DNA of 25,713 nucleotides from Chara braunii (taxonomy: Eukaryota > Streptophyta > Charophyceae > Charales > Characeae), in the NCBI GenBank assembly GCA_003427395.1, contig BFEA01000231.1:1401519-1427231 (forward strand), given 5' to 3'. The position numbers were made by a program, and so were the translations under genes. Shown one piece after another: positions 17,492 to 25,713 of the stretch (its first letter is position 1; each line of letters starts with the position of its first letter). Below the pieces are notes generated by a model that was not told the origin of the DNA, ran no database searches, and worked only from the letters and a program-made list of their open reading frames with translations.

Positions 17492-17545
17492 CACATGGAG
17501 TGACCTGGGTTGGGATCCCAGTACACTTCAGATTCTTTGGAAAAA
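17492..17545. repeat. Short dispersed repeat with a tRNA T-arm-like core
   Basis: 'atggagtgacctgggttggg' and 'atcccagtacacttcagatt' recur with one change near 18166-18205. The core CTGGGTTGGGATCCCAG resembles a tRNA T arm, so it may derive from the tRNA-His 3' half. A third, weaker relative is 'gagtgacctgggctcgg' at 15784. Confidence 0.65.
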
Positions 17546-17920
17546 ATAAAATAAAAGCTGTCAGTCTCCTCATTGGGGTACAGCTGTATATATGCATTTT
17601 CTCTCAATTTTTCGGCCATGTCATGGAACATATCTTTTTTGTCTTTCACGATCTACCTACCACTACTACATTATCGTTGGTGGTAAGAATGTACATATAG
17701 AAATCACCACCAACCAAGCCCGAGTACGCGCAGCCTTTATAGCATTTAGTTAGCTGCGCGTATTTATTTTATTACTACGAAGGTTACACAGGGGATCGCC
17801 TGCAAGCATAGCTAGCTACCTCTCTTCGGTGAAGGGAGGTTACTTTTCTCGATGGAGGGAGGTAATTGCATGTTTGATAGTGGTTTAGGGTGCACGGTTG
17901 GGGGTGCCACTGAGGGGGTG

Positions 17921-18048
17921 GCTAACACAAAGACCGAGCATTTGCAAGTAACTGCACCTCGCCGCCTCCCTTTGCATCTTCCCCCACCCGCATTGACTAC
18001 AGCCAGCACTCTCCCACACACCACACACAACCCTTTTTTCTTTTTTTT
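17921..18048. repeat. Dispersed repeat R2, copy 2
   Basis: Aligned with 13975-14100 (see that entry). Here it ends in a run of T/C after 'cacacacaaccc', so on the minus strand it starts with an A/G-rich stretch. The inverted-repeat ends of the other copy are absent. Confidence 0.75.
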
Positions 18049-18203
18049 TTGAAATACCAGGGCCACTCATAGCCCAATGGAAAAGTGGACTATGAAAAAA
18101 AAAGGAGAAGAAGAAGAAGAAGTGAAAGGCAGTCCCTAAACGAACTTCTTTGCTGTATTTGACTATGGAGTGACCAGGGTTGGGATCCCAGTACACTTCA
18201 GAT

Positions 18204-18322
18204 TTTTTTCCTTTTCTTTTTCTTTTGGAAACTGGATTGGGTCTACTAGGGAAAATTGTGAGAGCATATCCCCCTAGTACGCCGACCACTGGATGCCTCA
18301 GTCTATTGGTGGGGAGAGACAA
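18204..18322 (-). mobile_element. R1 retroposon copy (-), 5' truncated
   Basis: On the minus strand it starts at CCCCACCAATAGACTGAGG, then a hairpin of TACTAGGG (plus-strand arm 18244-18251) and CCCTAGTA (18272-18279) with loop containing ATGCTCTCACA, then an A/G-rich tail (18227-18204). The GGGACGC head is missing. Confidence 0.7.
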
Positions 18323-18535
18323 AATCATTTTTGGTTCACCAAACAGTTGTACATTTTCTACTCCAAAATTGAATTCATCTCCAATTTTCTTTCTTTCTTC
18401 CGGTTCATGTTTCAAACAAATGAATCAAGTTTTCAGCCCTGTTTCAGCCACCACTATGATGTCATCTTGAATTTGTTCCACTGAACATTGTAAAACACTC
18501 CCACTTAGATGAGTCAATCACAAATTAAAGCATTC
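18323..18535. other. No gene recognised
   Basis: AT-rich linker with no motifs that I can name. Confidence 0.5.
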
Positions 18536-19610
18536 CCGGATCTCTCTACCAGGCCTCACACTCCTGCATCAGCAGGTTAGAGGGCAACACCCCAGTACCA
18601 GCCAGCATCGTTCTGGCATCGGACAACCACATATCACTGAGTATAACAGTAATGAAGCCTCCTAAAATGAGGTGCTAGGGGTCCCCAGAATCACACAACA
18701 TTCGTAAGACCACGTTTTTTTAAGATTTGATCACGGAAATATTCGGACCGAAAACCACCTACCTTTAGCGACTATCAGCAGCTCAACCCTATCCGCCTCT
18801 CTCCTATACCCCGATACCCAATCTCTACCAGGCCTCCTACCCCCAACTGCTAGGTTACAGAGTGGCACGACCCACAAGAAATCCCCCCACCTGCTAGGTT
18901 ACAGGGCAAAACGACCCGCCCCAGCTCCGACCAGCGTCGACTAAGTATCAGTTGGCCAATAGACACTAGAGTGCCTTCCACTCTCGACAACTCTCCAGAT
19001 CTCTCTACCAGGTCTCTTGTTCCTGTACCGCTCGGGTTACAAGGCAGCGCGACCAAGCCCCAGCCCCAACACCAACCAGCGTCGTTCTCGGAGTCAGTCT
19101 ATTCGTGGGGAGCAGCACGTGCTGGGAACCGGGCCCAGCGTCCCATATGAACATACATCAGTTTGTAACACCGGGGCCATTACCCGGCTTCGGCTGAGAA
19201 AAACCTGAGAATAGAATGCTTCAAGCACTTACGAAATCAGAAACCTTCAAAATTCTAATGCTGATGATACTAATGATACCAGTGATGATGACCAAAGAAT
19301 ATAGCTACTCGTGCTAAGTCAGCCATACTGGACTCCTAATCCTGAACAACTCCAAGCCCTCCCTTACCAGGATATTGCAACTCAGGAACAAGACAAACCT
19401 ATCCCCCCACTGCCATAACTGATCTCTTCTCACTACCTGGACTAACCCCATCCCATAAGTTGTAAAGGTAGCCCCCCCTGGTTCACCATTGGCTTGCTTT
19501 CCTCCCTCAGTAAACCCCAGATCTCTGTACAAGGCCTCCCACCCCTGCCAATTGCAGGTTACAAGGCTATGCCCCAGCTCCGGCCAGCGTTGTTCTGGCA
19601 TTGGCAATCC
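18536..19610 (-). repeat. Repeat family R3, four copies of about 90-125 bp
   Basis: Copies at about 18536-18625, 18819-18945, 18996-19095 and 19519-19610, plus a fragment at 19745-19765. On the plus strand each has 'gatctctctaccaggcctc' at the left, a 'gctaggttacagggc'-like centre and 'ccagcgtcgttctggca' at the right. The copy at 18819 has its centre duplicated. Minus-strand frames give partly similar peptides, but stops differ between copies, so I treat it as non-coding. Confidence 0.75.
19095..19144 (-). mobile_element. R1 head fragment (-)
   Basis: Minus strand GGGACGCTGGGCCCGGTTCC through CCCCACGAATAGACTGA. It joins directly to an R3 copy at 19095, so one element interrupted or recombined with the other. 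Confidence 0.7.
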
Positions 19611-20640
19611 AAAAGCACAGAACAAAGCAACTTCAGCAGTTATCAGTCTAGGTTCGACAATCCCTGAATTCCTATATCCTAATTAAAGAAGAAGACCATG
19701 TGCTGCCAAGATTGTAAAGCAGCGGATGGCTGGTTTTGAAGTATTGACCAGCGTCGTTCTAACCTCGTCCATTCGCGAACCACTGGGGCCAAAGACATCA
19801 ACAGATACCAGACAAACCACCAATCGTCGCCACAACTGTGATTCAGATCATCCTCTCTTTCAAGCACTGGCTGCAAACATCCAACGAAACCTTCTCAACC
19901 TTACTACGGCAAGACTTACTGCGGTAGAGCCACCATCTCCACTGTTGTTGTACCCTATTTCCGCCCTACCGTCTAGCCCCTTCGCCGCAGAGCGCATTAT
20001 CTCCAACCATCACTGCAAGCACAATCCACTGCAACCAGCACCAAAATTATGCCGATTTTTCCAGTTGAAACCTCAAAAATAAAAAAGATTTCAAAGAACA
20101 CAGATACACACGCAAGAATCATAACCTAAAAAGGCAGTCAACACCTATTATTCCCACAGGGAGAGAGAGGACGGGAGGGTAACTACTTCTTTCCCCATGA
20201 AAATTTTTGCGCCTATTCACGTCTCAGGTGGATGTAAAAGAACTCACAAGAAACCGAGTGGCTTACTCCTTCCTCCCCAAAAAAACAAGCTCTTGTCCTT
20301 TCGCTACCTCTGCTGGAAGGTGGCCCTTCACCTCCCAGCCCCAGTTCAAAACAACCCCCTAATTCACTTCTGCTCCCTCAACAACATGCAATACCCCCTA
20401 GAGCTTGCCCCCGCAGACCCCCTCCAAGTGAAACACCTCTCCACCTCTCATCTTGCTGAAAACAGCACGGCCCCTTGTCCTTCCTCCCAACCGTTGTAGT
20501 TGATCTGTCTCAGATCAGTCTGCCCAAAGGAGAACAAAACCCACAATACCGCCCCTACCCTCTCAAGGATCACACCTCCCACCTTGTATAACCCTCGCAG
20601 GAAAGGGCTCCAACCCTGAAGGAGATAATTCAATCAGCAC
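19611..20640. other. No gene recognised
   Basis: C-rich on the plus strand with several 60-118-codon frames. None has a recognisable domain and I do not call them. Confidence 0.45.
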
Positions 20641-21318
20641 CCATGAGCCCAAATCCTACAATATCACAACGTGAGACTCGATTGTAACCAGTTTTTTGAA
20701 AATCCTTCAAACAAGTGACATCAAATATCGAATTCAAAAAAAAAGCCCAAACTTATGCGCACAAATATGGAACACTACGTCGGATTTAGAATTAGATCAA
20801 AGATGGATAGACGTAGGAGATCAATTCCATTTGAGAAAATCAATTTGTAACCCTTTGTAATTCAAAATTGAGTAATCATTCATTGGCATCAGAGCAAAAA
20901 TTCTGATTACGAATTTCAAATTAGGAATCTTGCTTAGAAAATACGAATGTAAGATTAAGAATTCTGCTCAGAAAATACGAATTTCAGATTAGGGATCTTT
21001 CTCAGAATCAGAAAAAACGAATTTCAGATTAGGGACCAATTACATCCAGAAAACACCTAAGATCTCATGAATCAGATTTTAAACAAAGCACAATCATAAC
21101 AACGAAATCATTCAAAAACAACCTCTGAAAAAAATCCTCGATCACTCCAGCATCAGAATGCATCATCATCAGAAAAATCCAGATCATGTTTTTCGACAGA
21201 AAAACAAGCACTCAGTAGGGATTTTATAGGCTTATAATCAGAAGAAAATTAGCACCTCAACCATCAGTCTTGACACTTAGGAAAAATATCGGACAATCTA
21301 CATAATTCCTTACCAACC
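20641..21318 (+). mobile_element. LTR retrotransposon 5' end with primer-binding site
   Basis: TGGCATCAGAGC at 20884-20895 differs by one base from the usual primer-binding site for initiator tRNA-Met (TGGTATCAGAGC). It follows a ...TCA end at 20882 with the usual short gap, so the sequence before it is probably a 5' LTR whose start I cannot place. The leader after it has three diverged roughly 40-50-bp repeats of 'atacgaatttcagattaggg' (about 20905-21040). No gag or pol is visible before the N at 21319. Confidence 0.6.
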
Positions 21319-21319
21319 N

Positions 21320-21357
21320 GGGAGCAACACCTGCTGGAAACCGGGTCCAGCGTCCCT
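21320..21357 (-). mobile_element. R1 head fragment (-), next to an assembly gap
   Basis: Minus strand GGGACGCTGGACCCGGTTTC then CAGCAGGTGTTGCTCCC, cut off at the undetermined base 21319. Confidence 0.75.
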
Positions 21358-21864
21358 TGACATTTAGAAGTGGGTGGTCTGTAAACAAACAGGGCGCCCT
21401 TTTTCAATAGCCCACGAACTGCTTAATATGGGCTGTGACAGGCAGGCAGAAGGACTTGGAAAGTGCCCGTCGAAACTCCTCATCTGACAGCTGTCGCCAT
21501 GCCGTGCGTCGTTGTTTTCCATGATAATCTTTACTATGATGCACTACCTGCGCTCGGATTGTTACTTGTTGTCTGTCTCTTCTCCCACCCTCCGTCTGTC
21601 TTGCACTGTCGTCTCATACGATCGTGTCTATGTGAGTGAGCATCCTACCATACAGCTTTGACAGCCCGCCAATAGACAGACTGTGTGCCCGGGAAAAAAA
21701 ATTGAAAAAATACGCTTTCGGCAGTTGTGTGGCGAGTCCCAAAGTGTGACAGGAGTCCCCCCATCATCCGTCCTTTTCCCCCTTTCCACCTACAGTTCAC
21801 CAGGCACTTTTTTGTGGCAATGCCATATAAAAGCTAGGCTTGTGCTACACCGGGGTGCTTTAGG
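21358..21864. other. No gene recognised
   Basis: No motifs or repeats that I can support. Confidence 0.5.
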
Positions 21865-22172
21865 GAAATTCCCCACCCACCACCACCTTAAAAAAAAAAA
21901 AAGAAGAAGGAAATTCCCCACCTTAAACTTAGGATGGCGCTTCTCGCATAATAAGTTGGGAGGCTGTACTGAGTGGTTGAAGCAGTGGACCCCCCAAAAA
22001 AGGAAATTCCCCACTGGGCCCACGCCAAATCTGCATGGTTGAAGCAGTGGACCCCCCAAAAAAGGAAATACCCCACACCAAATCTGATTGGTGCTCTTAC
22101 AGAAACAGCGCCATGCCAGAGACGCAAGGAGATGGCCCTTGGTCCTCAGGTTGAAGCAGCGGACCGAAAAGG
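21865..22172. repeat. 62-bp tandem repeat with recurring GGAAATTCCCCAC
   Basis: Two units start at 21974 and 22036 with 'tggttgaagcagtggacccc' followed by AAAAAAGGAAATTCCCCAC; a third partial unit starts near 22148. GGAAATTCCCCAC or a one-base variant also occurs at about 21865 and 21909, and a related phrase at 22492. Confidence 0.85.
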
Positions 22173-22588
22173 CATCCACCAGTGCCCTTTAGCAGAAGAA
22201 CGTGGAGCGAAAAGATGTGGTGGGACATATAAGTACCACACACAAAAAACAAACAAACAGGTTGGACGTTTCTGGGCTGCATGACACCCATCTGTCACAG
22301 CACAGAGGTTTCGATGAAATAATTTTGAAAAAGGCCTCACAATGCCTTTCTCTATCTTGAGGATATGCCCTTTGTGGCGCCAGACACACTCCAACTGTCT
22401 CAAGACTCTCAACTGAGATGCGCCGCGTTTCGGGGTGCCGTGATGGGGGGAAAAAGAACACGTATTGCCAGTGGAGCGTCTTTTCCCTTAAGGAATTTCC
22501 CCGAAGTACGCCGGTGGACCCCCCCCCGGCAAACCTTAGAATCGAAATCAAGCCAATCCGAAAGTTTTGGAGGCTGAGGTCAACGGAC
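22173..22588. other. No gene recognised
   Basis: Mixed sequence with homopurine and C-run patches; no convincing coding or RNA feature. Confidence 0.45.
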
Positions 22589-22628
22589 TTAGTACACTCT
22601 ATGGTTGGTCTATGTTAGTCTGAAAACA

Positions 22629-22738
22629 CTACCGTCTTCACCCGAATAGAACGCCGGTCATTACAGCTGCATTTGGCACAACTTTCGGTCCAGATGCAGC
22701 GATAATGACCGGTCGTTCTATTCGGGCGAAGACGGTAG
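22629..22738. repeat. Long foldback (imperfect 44-bp stem, 21-base loop)
   Basis: Arms 22629-22672 and 22694-22738 are near-perfect reverse complements: CTACCGTCTTC, CCCGAATAGAACG and CCGGTCATTA pair with only an A/C mismatch, one bulge and a two-base mismatch near the loop. Size and shape resemble a plant miRNA precursor or a small foldback element. Diverged direct repeats 'agtacaStctatgg' (about 22590 and 22790) lie on both sides. Confidence 0.8.
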
Positions 22739-22967
22739 GACCCTACAGTCCGCCCATAGAATATAGGAACAGTCGGTGATAGGAGACGTAGTACAGTCTA
22801 TGGACGGTGTTAGTAGGGCTCTTGTGATGGGGGGGCTCTCTTGGGGGGTCAATTGGGGTTGCCTGTCTCCCATGTCCTTGCACAAAAAAAATAAGAGAAA
22901 ACTACGGCGCAGTCAGGGTTACAGTTTGTAATTGCATTTGCAACTGCGTTTTAGCAGTTTAGTCAGG

Positions 22968-23019
22968 GCCCGAGTTTCAATTGCAGTTGAAACTGGTCTT
23001 AGCAGTTTGAAACTCGGGC
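22968..23019. repeat. Hairpin with perfect 13-bp stem
   Basis: GCCCGAGTTTCAA (22968-22980) and TTGAAACTCGGGC (23007-23019) are perfect reverse complements. The loop carries a further partial copy, 'gcagttgaaactg', and 'tagcagttt' recurs around it. Confidence 0.85.
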
Positions 23020-23065
23020 TGGCTTTTTCTAGCAGTTCAGGCACATGGCCGTTTCTTTCTTTCTT

Positions 23066-23066
<1 letters not shown>

Positions 23067-23099
<33 letters not shown>

Positions 23100-23191
23100 C
23101 TTTCCCCCCCCCCCCCCTTTTTTTTTTTTTTTTTTTTCCTTTTTTTTTTTTTTTTTTTTTTTTTCCCCCCCCCCCCCCCCCCCCCCCCCCC
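23067..23191. repeat. Homopolymer block T33-C14-T20-CC-T25-C27
   Basis: Long alternating T and C runs followed by ACATGTC. It produces meaningless K/G- and F/P-rich frames. It may be a true low-complexity tract or an assembly artefact. Confidence 0.85.
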
Positions 23192-23198
23192 ACATGTC

Positions 23199-24287
23199 AT
23201 GTTCTCTCTCTCTCCCAACCTCCACCTCCTCCTTCATCGGCTTCAAAATTATCTCAGCTGCTTGTGACCTGCATCATATCTAACCAAAAAGTTGAACGAT
23301 GAAGATTGTTGGACTGTGGCCAACACTTACCACAACACAACCACGTAGCGAGCCCTAACTGCCGAGCCTGTCGACGACCCCTCGCTGACAGTCCGGAGGG
23401 AGAAAGAACATCCATGGCGGCAGAAACCTACTCGATCCGCCATCTCTCGTTGCCCGCCGTTAGAATCTTCACAAAGAGTAGACCTGCCACTTCAACAAAA
23501 CGAGCGGAAAAATCTCGAAAAGCAACATCGACAGACCTCAACCCGCTTGCTGCTGCTCCCTGCAATCACGCGCCTCACACTTTCGCCCACCGCTTCACCT
23601 GATTACTCCCACACTGTACTGACGAGTTGCGAGCCCCACGAGGCGCCACCACCCACCCCTACCCCCTGCCCCGTCATCCTCCACCCCGCCTCCACTGTCG
23701 GCCCCATATCCTCTCTCTTCTTCACTTCCCCTCCCCCGGACTACTTATCCACCCACCCCCTCGTCGCCTCCTCCAATCTTGCAACCTCCCCTCCCTCTCG
23801 CTAGCCCGCCCCAGACCCCCCCTTCCCCTGCCCTGGCCGGCCTGACCCCCCTAACCTCACCACCTCCCCTTCCCATGGACTCCCCCTCGTCTACTCCCCC
23901 GCCTCCCTCTCATCACGAATGGTGTTCGGCCCAACATTGGTATCCCACCCACGGCCCGGTGACCAAGGTTCAAGTCAGCAGGCCAGGCACGATGGACAAG
24001 CAACAGCGGTCCTCCACAACGGGTGACCACTCCGGCTATGACAATAGCAGCCATGAAGATCCCCAACGTGGTAGCTGTCCAAGATGACAACTGAGGACCA
24101 GGGCTACACGACGGCAGACAAAGAAAGAGCCCATTCCTCTCCAGCTGGAACAGGGGCCAGTGGGGGACCAGGCCCGCCCTCCTATTCTGCAAGCACCTTC
24201 AAACAGCCTACTAGCTCCCCCACACTTCGAGGGGGACAGGCAACAGGCAGCATTAAGGATAGGAAATCCTGAGGACATGAGTCAGTT
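23199..24287. other. No gene called; C-rich region with overlapping Pro/Ser frames
   Basis: The plus strand is pyrimidine-biased, most strongly at 23620-23915, giving several short Pro/Ser/Thr-rich frames (for example near 23306-23602 and 23779-24087). Some lack an ATG, and none has a domain I recognise. An exon of a proline-rich protein cannot be excluded. Confidence 0.4.
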
Positions 24288-24454
24288 GTCTGATCACCGT
24301 CAGTCACGGGAATGTATTGTAATATGTGGGACGCTGGACCCAGTTTCCAGCAGGTGTTTATCCCCACCAATAGATGGAGCCTTCAACTGCAGCCCTACTT
24401 AGGGAGGCTGCTCATATCACCTCCCTAAGTGGTGTCCACGACTCGAAGTTTTCC

Positions 24455-24492
<38 letters not shown>

Positions 24493-24598
24493 TATATTAA
24501 TATATAATAACAATAATAATAATAATATAATAACAATAATAATAATATAATAACAATAATAATAATATAATAACAATAATAATAATAATAATAATAAA
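24288..24598 (+). mobile_element. R1 retroposon copy (+) with long (AAT)n tail
   Basis: Starts with 'gtctgatca' (24288) as in the 16.8-kb copy, then head GGGACGCTGGACCCAGTTTC (24328-), CCCCACCAATAGATGGAGCC, and a hairpin (24395-24407 with 24420-24432, 12 of 13 pairs) whose loop is GCTGCTCATATCACC. The part from the middle to 'cgactcgaagtt' matches the 15.8-kb copy. The tail is an expanded (AAT)n array with a higher-order 17-bp unit 'aataataatataataac'. Confidence 0.85.
24456..24598. repeat. (AAT)n microsatellite with 17-bp higher-order unit
   Basis: About 140 bp of AAT triplets, with three to four units of AATAATAATATAATAAC in the centre. It appears to have grown from the tail of the adjoining R1 copy. 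Confidence 0.95.
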
Positions 24599-25095
24599 AG
24601 AAGGAAAAATAATAAAAACCAGAACATGCACTAGAACTGAGATTCACTGCCTTTTTCTTATGACTTTTTGCTGTGGATATATCATACATGTACAAGGCTG
24701 TAGACAATTGCGAATGGTATGCAGTACTGGTACAACATTGTCAAATCAGTCAAGGAAACAGTCATAGAAACAGCTATGGATAGTTATGGACAGGTGTGGG
24801 TGGTGGTGGATAGCCCATATAGATAGAGGTAGATAGTCGTTTGTAGTTTTTCCAGTTCTTCGTAGATTGTTTACAGATTGTTTATAGTTGTAGTTATGCG
24901 TTGATTGCTGTAGAAAGTAGTACATAGCTGTACTATATAGCAGCACCAAGTTTTGCATCATTCATCGTTAGTCGATTGTTAGTTGTCAATCATTGTTAGT
25001 TGAAGAAGGAAGAAGTGTATCCGCTGTAACCATCTCATAAGAGGGATGAGTTGATGATAAGAAGAGCACAGAGCCGGCGAATATCAGTTTTTCTG
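24599..25095. other. No gene recognised
   Basis: Sequence with many short 'tagat/tatgga' phrases. Around 24970-25000, 'gttagttgtcaatcattgtt' resembles the 22-bp minisatellite unit at 5407. No coding region is supported. Confidence 0.5.
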
Positions 25096-25161
25096 CTGCG
25101 GTTGGGGTTAAGCCTGGCCGGAGAGCCTGGCTCATCCCCTCAGGCCGGGGCTAATGATGTG

Positions 25162-25228
25162 AGGGACGCTGGGCCCGTTTCCCAGCATATAATGAAATCT
25201 TCCTTCTTCAAAAAAAAAAAAAAAAAAA
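25162..25228 (+). mobile_element. R1-related fragment (+) with A tail
   Basis: Head GGGACGCTGGGCCCGTTTCC then CAGCA, short unrelated body and an A-run (25210-25228). A different hairpin-prone stretch, AGCCTGGCCGGAG with CTCAGGCCGGGGCT and loop GCCTGGCTCATCC, lies upstream at about 25110-25152, so the modules are in another order than in the other copies. Confidence 0.6.
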
Positions 25229-25370
25229 CACAAAAGAAGAAAAAAGAATTAAAATCAGAACATTTGAAACTAGCCCTCATAGTGGCTAGATACGTTCTGC
25301 CCAGTAGTTCTATGAGTATGGCCTCTGTCACATTGCATACCCCAACATCATTGCTAGGGATACAGTTTCC

Positions 25371-25372
<2 letters not shown>

Positions 25373-25404
<32 letters not shown>
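25373..25404 (-). repeat. Poly(T) run, probable poly(A) tail of a minus-strand insertion
   Basis: 32 T followed by AATTTTTTAC; on the minus strand this reads as a 3' end with an A tail. The sequence feeding into it (25405-25675) is not recognised. Confidence 0.6.
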
Positions 25405-25409
<5 letters not shown>

Positions 25410-25673
25410 TTTACAAGCAGGACTACAGGGCCTGAACATTTTCTTCTTGCCGAGCCTCCACGGGACCTCCGAGTTTTTCGCAGTAGGCTAAATACCCGCT
25501 TTTCCCAACCCTCAGAAAGGTAGTGATGGTTGAGCAGCATTGTTAAGCGCTTTACAGACTGTTAAAGGTTCAGCCTATGGATTACTCGGAGAAAGGAGGT
25601 CGCCACACCATTGTCGAAAGAAGCTAATTTTCGGAAGTAGTCAGAGAAAACACGAAAGTTCTACATTCGATAG

Positions 25674-25675
<2 letters not shown>
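25405..25675. other. No gene recognised
   Basis: No recognisable product on either strand. It could be the transcribed body belonging to the minus-strand A tail. Confidence 0.4.
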
Positions 25676-25706
<31 letters not shown>

Positions 25707-25713
25707 ACATGTC
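25676..25713. repeat. Poly(C)31 followed by ACATGTC at the window end
   Basis: 31 C then ACATGTC (25707-25713), where the window stops. The same join, C27 then ACATGTC, occurs at 23165-23198. Confidence 0.95.

Noticed and set aside
15028-17597. Minus-strand open frames containing VLGFEPRSPRPQRGIL-type peptides
   Set aside because: These are translations of the antisense of tRNA-His genes and their flanks; they repeat because the tRNA repeats, not because a protein is conserved.
18850-19625. Minus-strand protein with repeated peptide units
   Set aside because: The similar peptides come from repeat family R3; frames and stops differ between copies, as expected of non-coding repeats.
22919-23302. 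Lys/Gly-rich and Phe/Pro-rich proteins
   Set aside because: They are translations of poly(T) and poly(C) runs.
23306-24272. Proline/serine-rich protein gene
   Set aside because: Several short overlapping frames come from C-rich composition, some lack ATG starts, and no domain is visible. An exon cannot be ruled out, but I cannot support one.

Overview
The window looks like repeat-rich nuclear DNA of a streptophyte, most likely a charophyte alga such as Chara. This is inferred from four things: a plant-type transmembrane receptor-like kinase; a Tctex-type dynein light chain (DYNLT2B type), which implies motile cilia such as flagellated sperm; plant-like tRNA-His(GTG) and U2 snRNA sequences; and a decayed gag of a plant-type LTR retrotransposon. 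No search could be run, so the species is a judgement. Gaps at 504, 13008-13061 and 21319 mark it as a draft assembly.

Only two protein genes are convincing, both on the + strand and both uninterrupted as seen. One is a Tctex1/DYNLT2B-like dynein light chain (6808-7197). The other, about 1 kb downstream, is a receptor-like kinase with a transmembrane segment and almost no ectodomain (8155-9558); its DFG is NFG and its HRD is HTD, so it is probably a pseudokinase or weak kinase. A broken retrotransposon gag (4175-5262) lies upstream, followed by a 22-bp minisatellite.

The left part (0-5 kb) holds a 230-bp tandem duplication, a tRNA-derived SINE copy, a telomere-like hairpin and the gag remnant. 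The middle (9.5-14.5 kb) holds microsatellites, a second SINE copy, a third SINE whose A and B boxes are pushed apart by a 7-bp satellite, a short element with terminal inverted repeats, and two U2 snRNA retropseudogenes, one with a perfect 13-bp target-site duplication.

The right part (15-25.7 kb) is the most interesting. It carries a local array of seven tRNA-His(GTG) copies (three intact, four decayed). Interleaved with it is a retroposon family, here called R1, that I do not recognise, with eight full or partial copies. R1 has a conserved head, a 3' hairpin whose stem sequence differs between copies while pairing and a loop motif persist, and a simple-repeat tail; two copies have clear target-site duplications. 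Further right are two more dispersed repeat families (R2, R3), an LTR-retrotransposon primer-binding site, a miRNA-precursor-like foldback, and poly(C) tracts that both end in ACATGTC, one of them at the window edge. Most of the window therefore records retroposition of small RNAs and short elements around two ordinary eukaryotic genes. No operons, CRISPR arrays or prokaryotic features are present.
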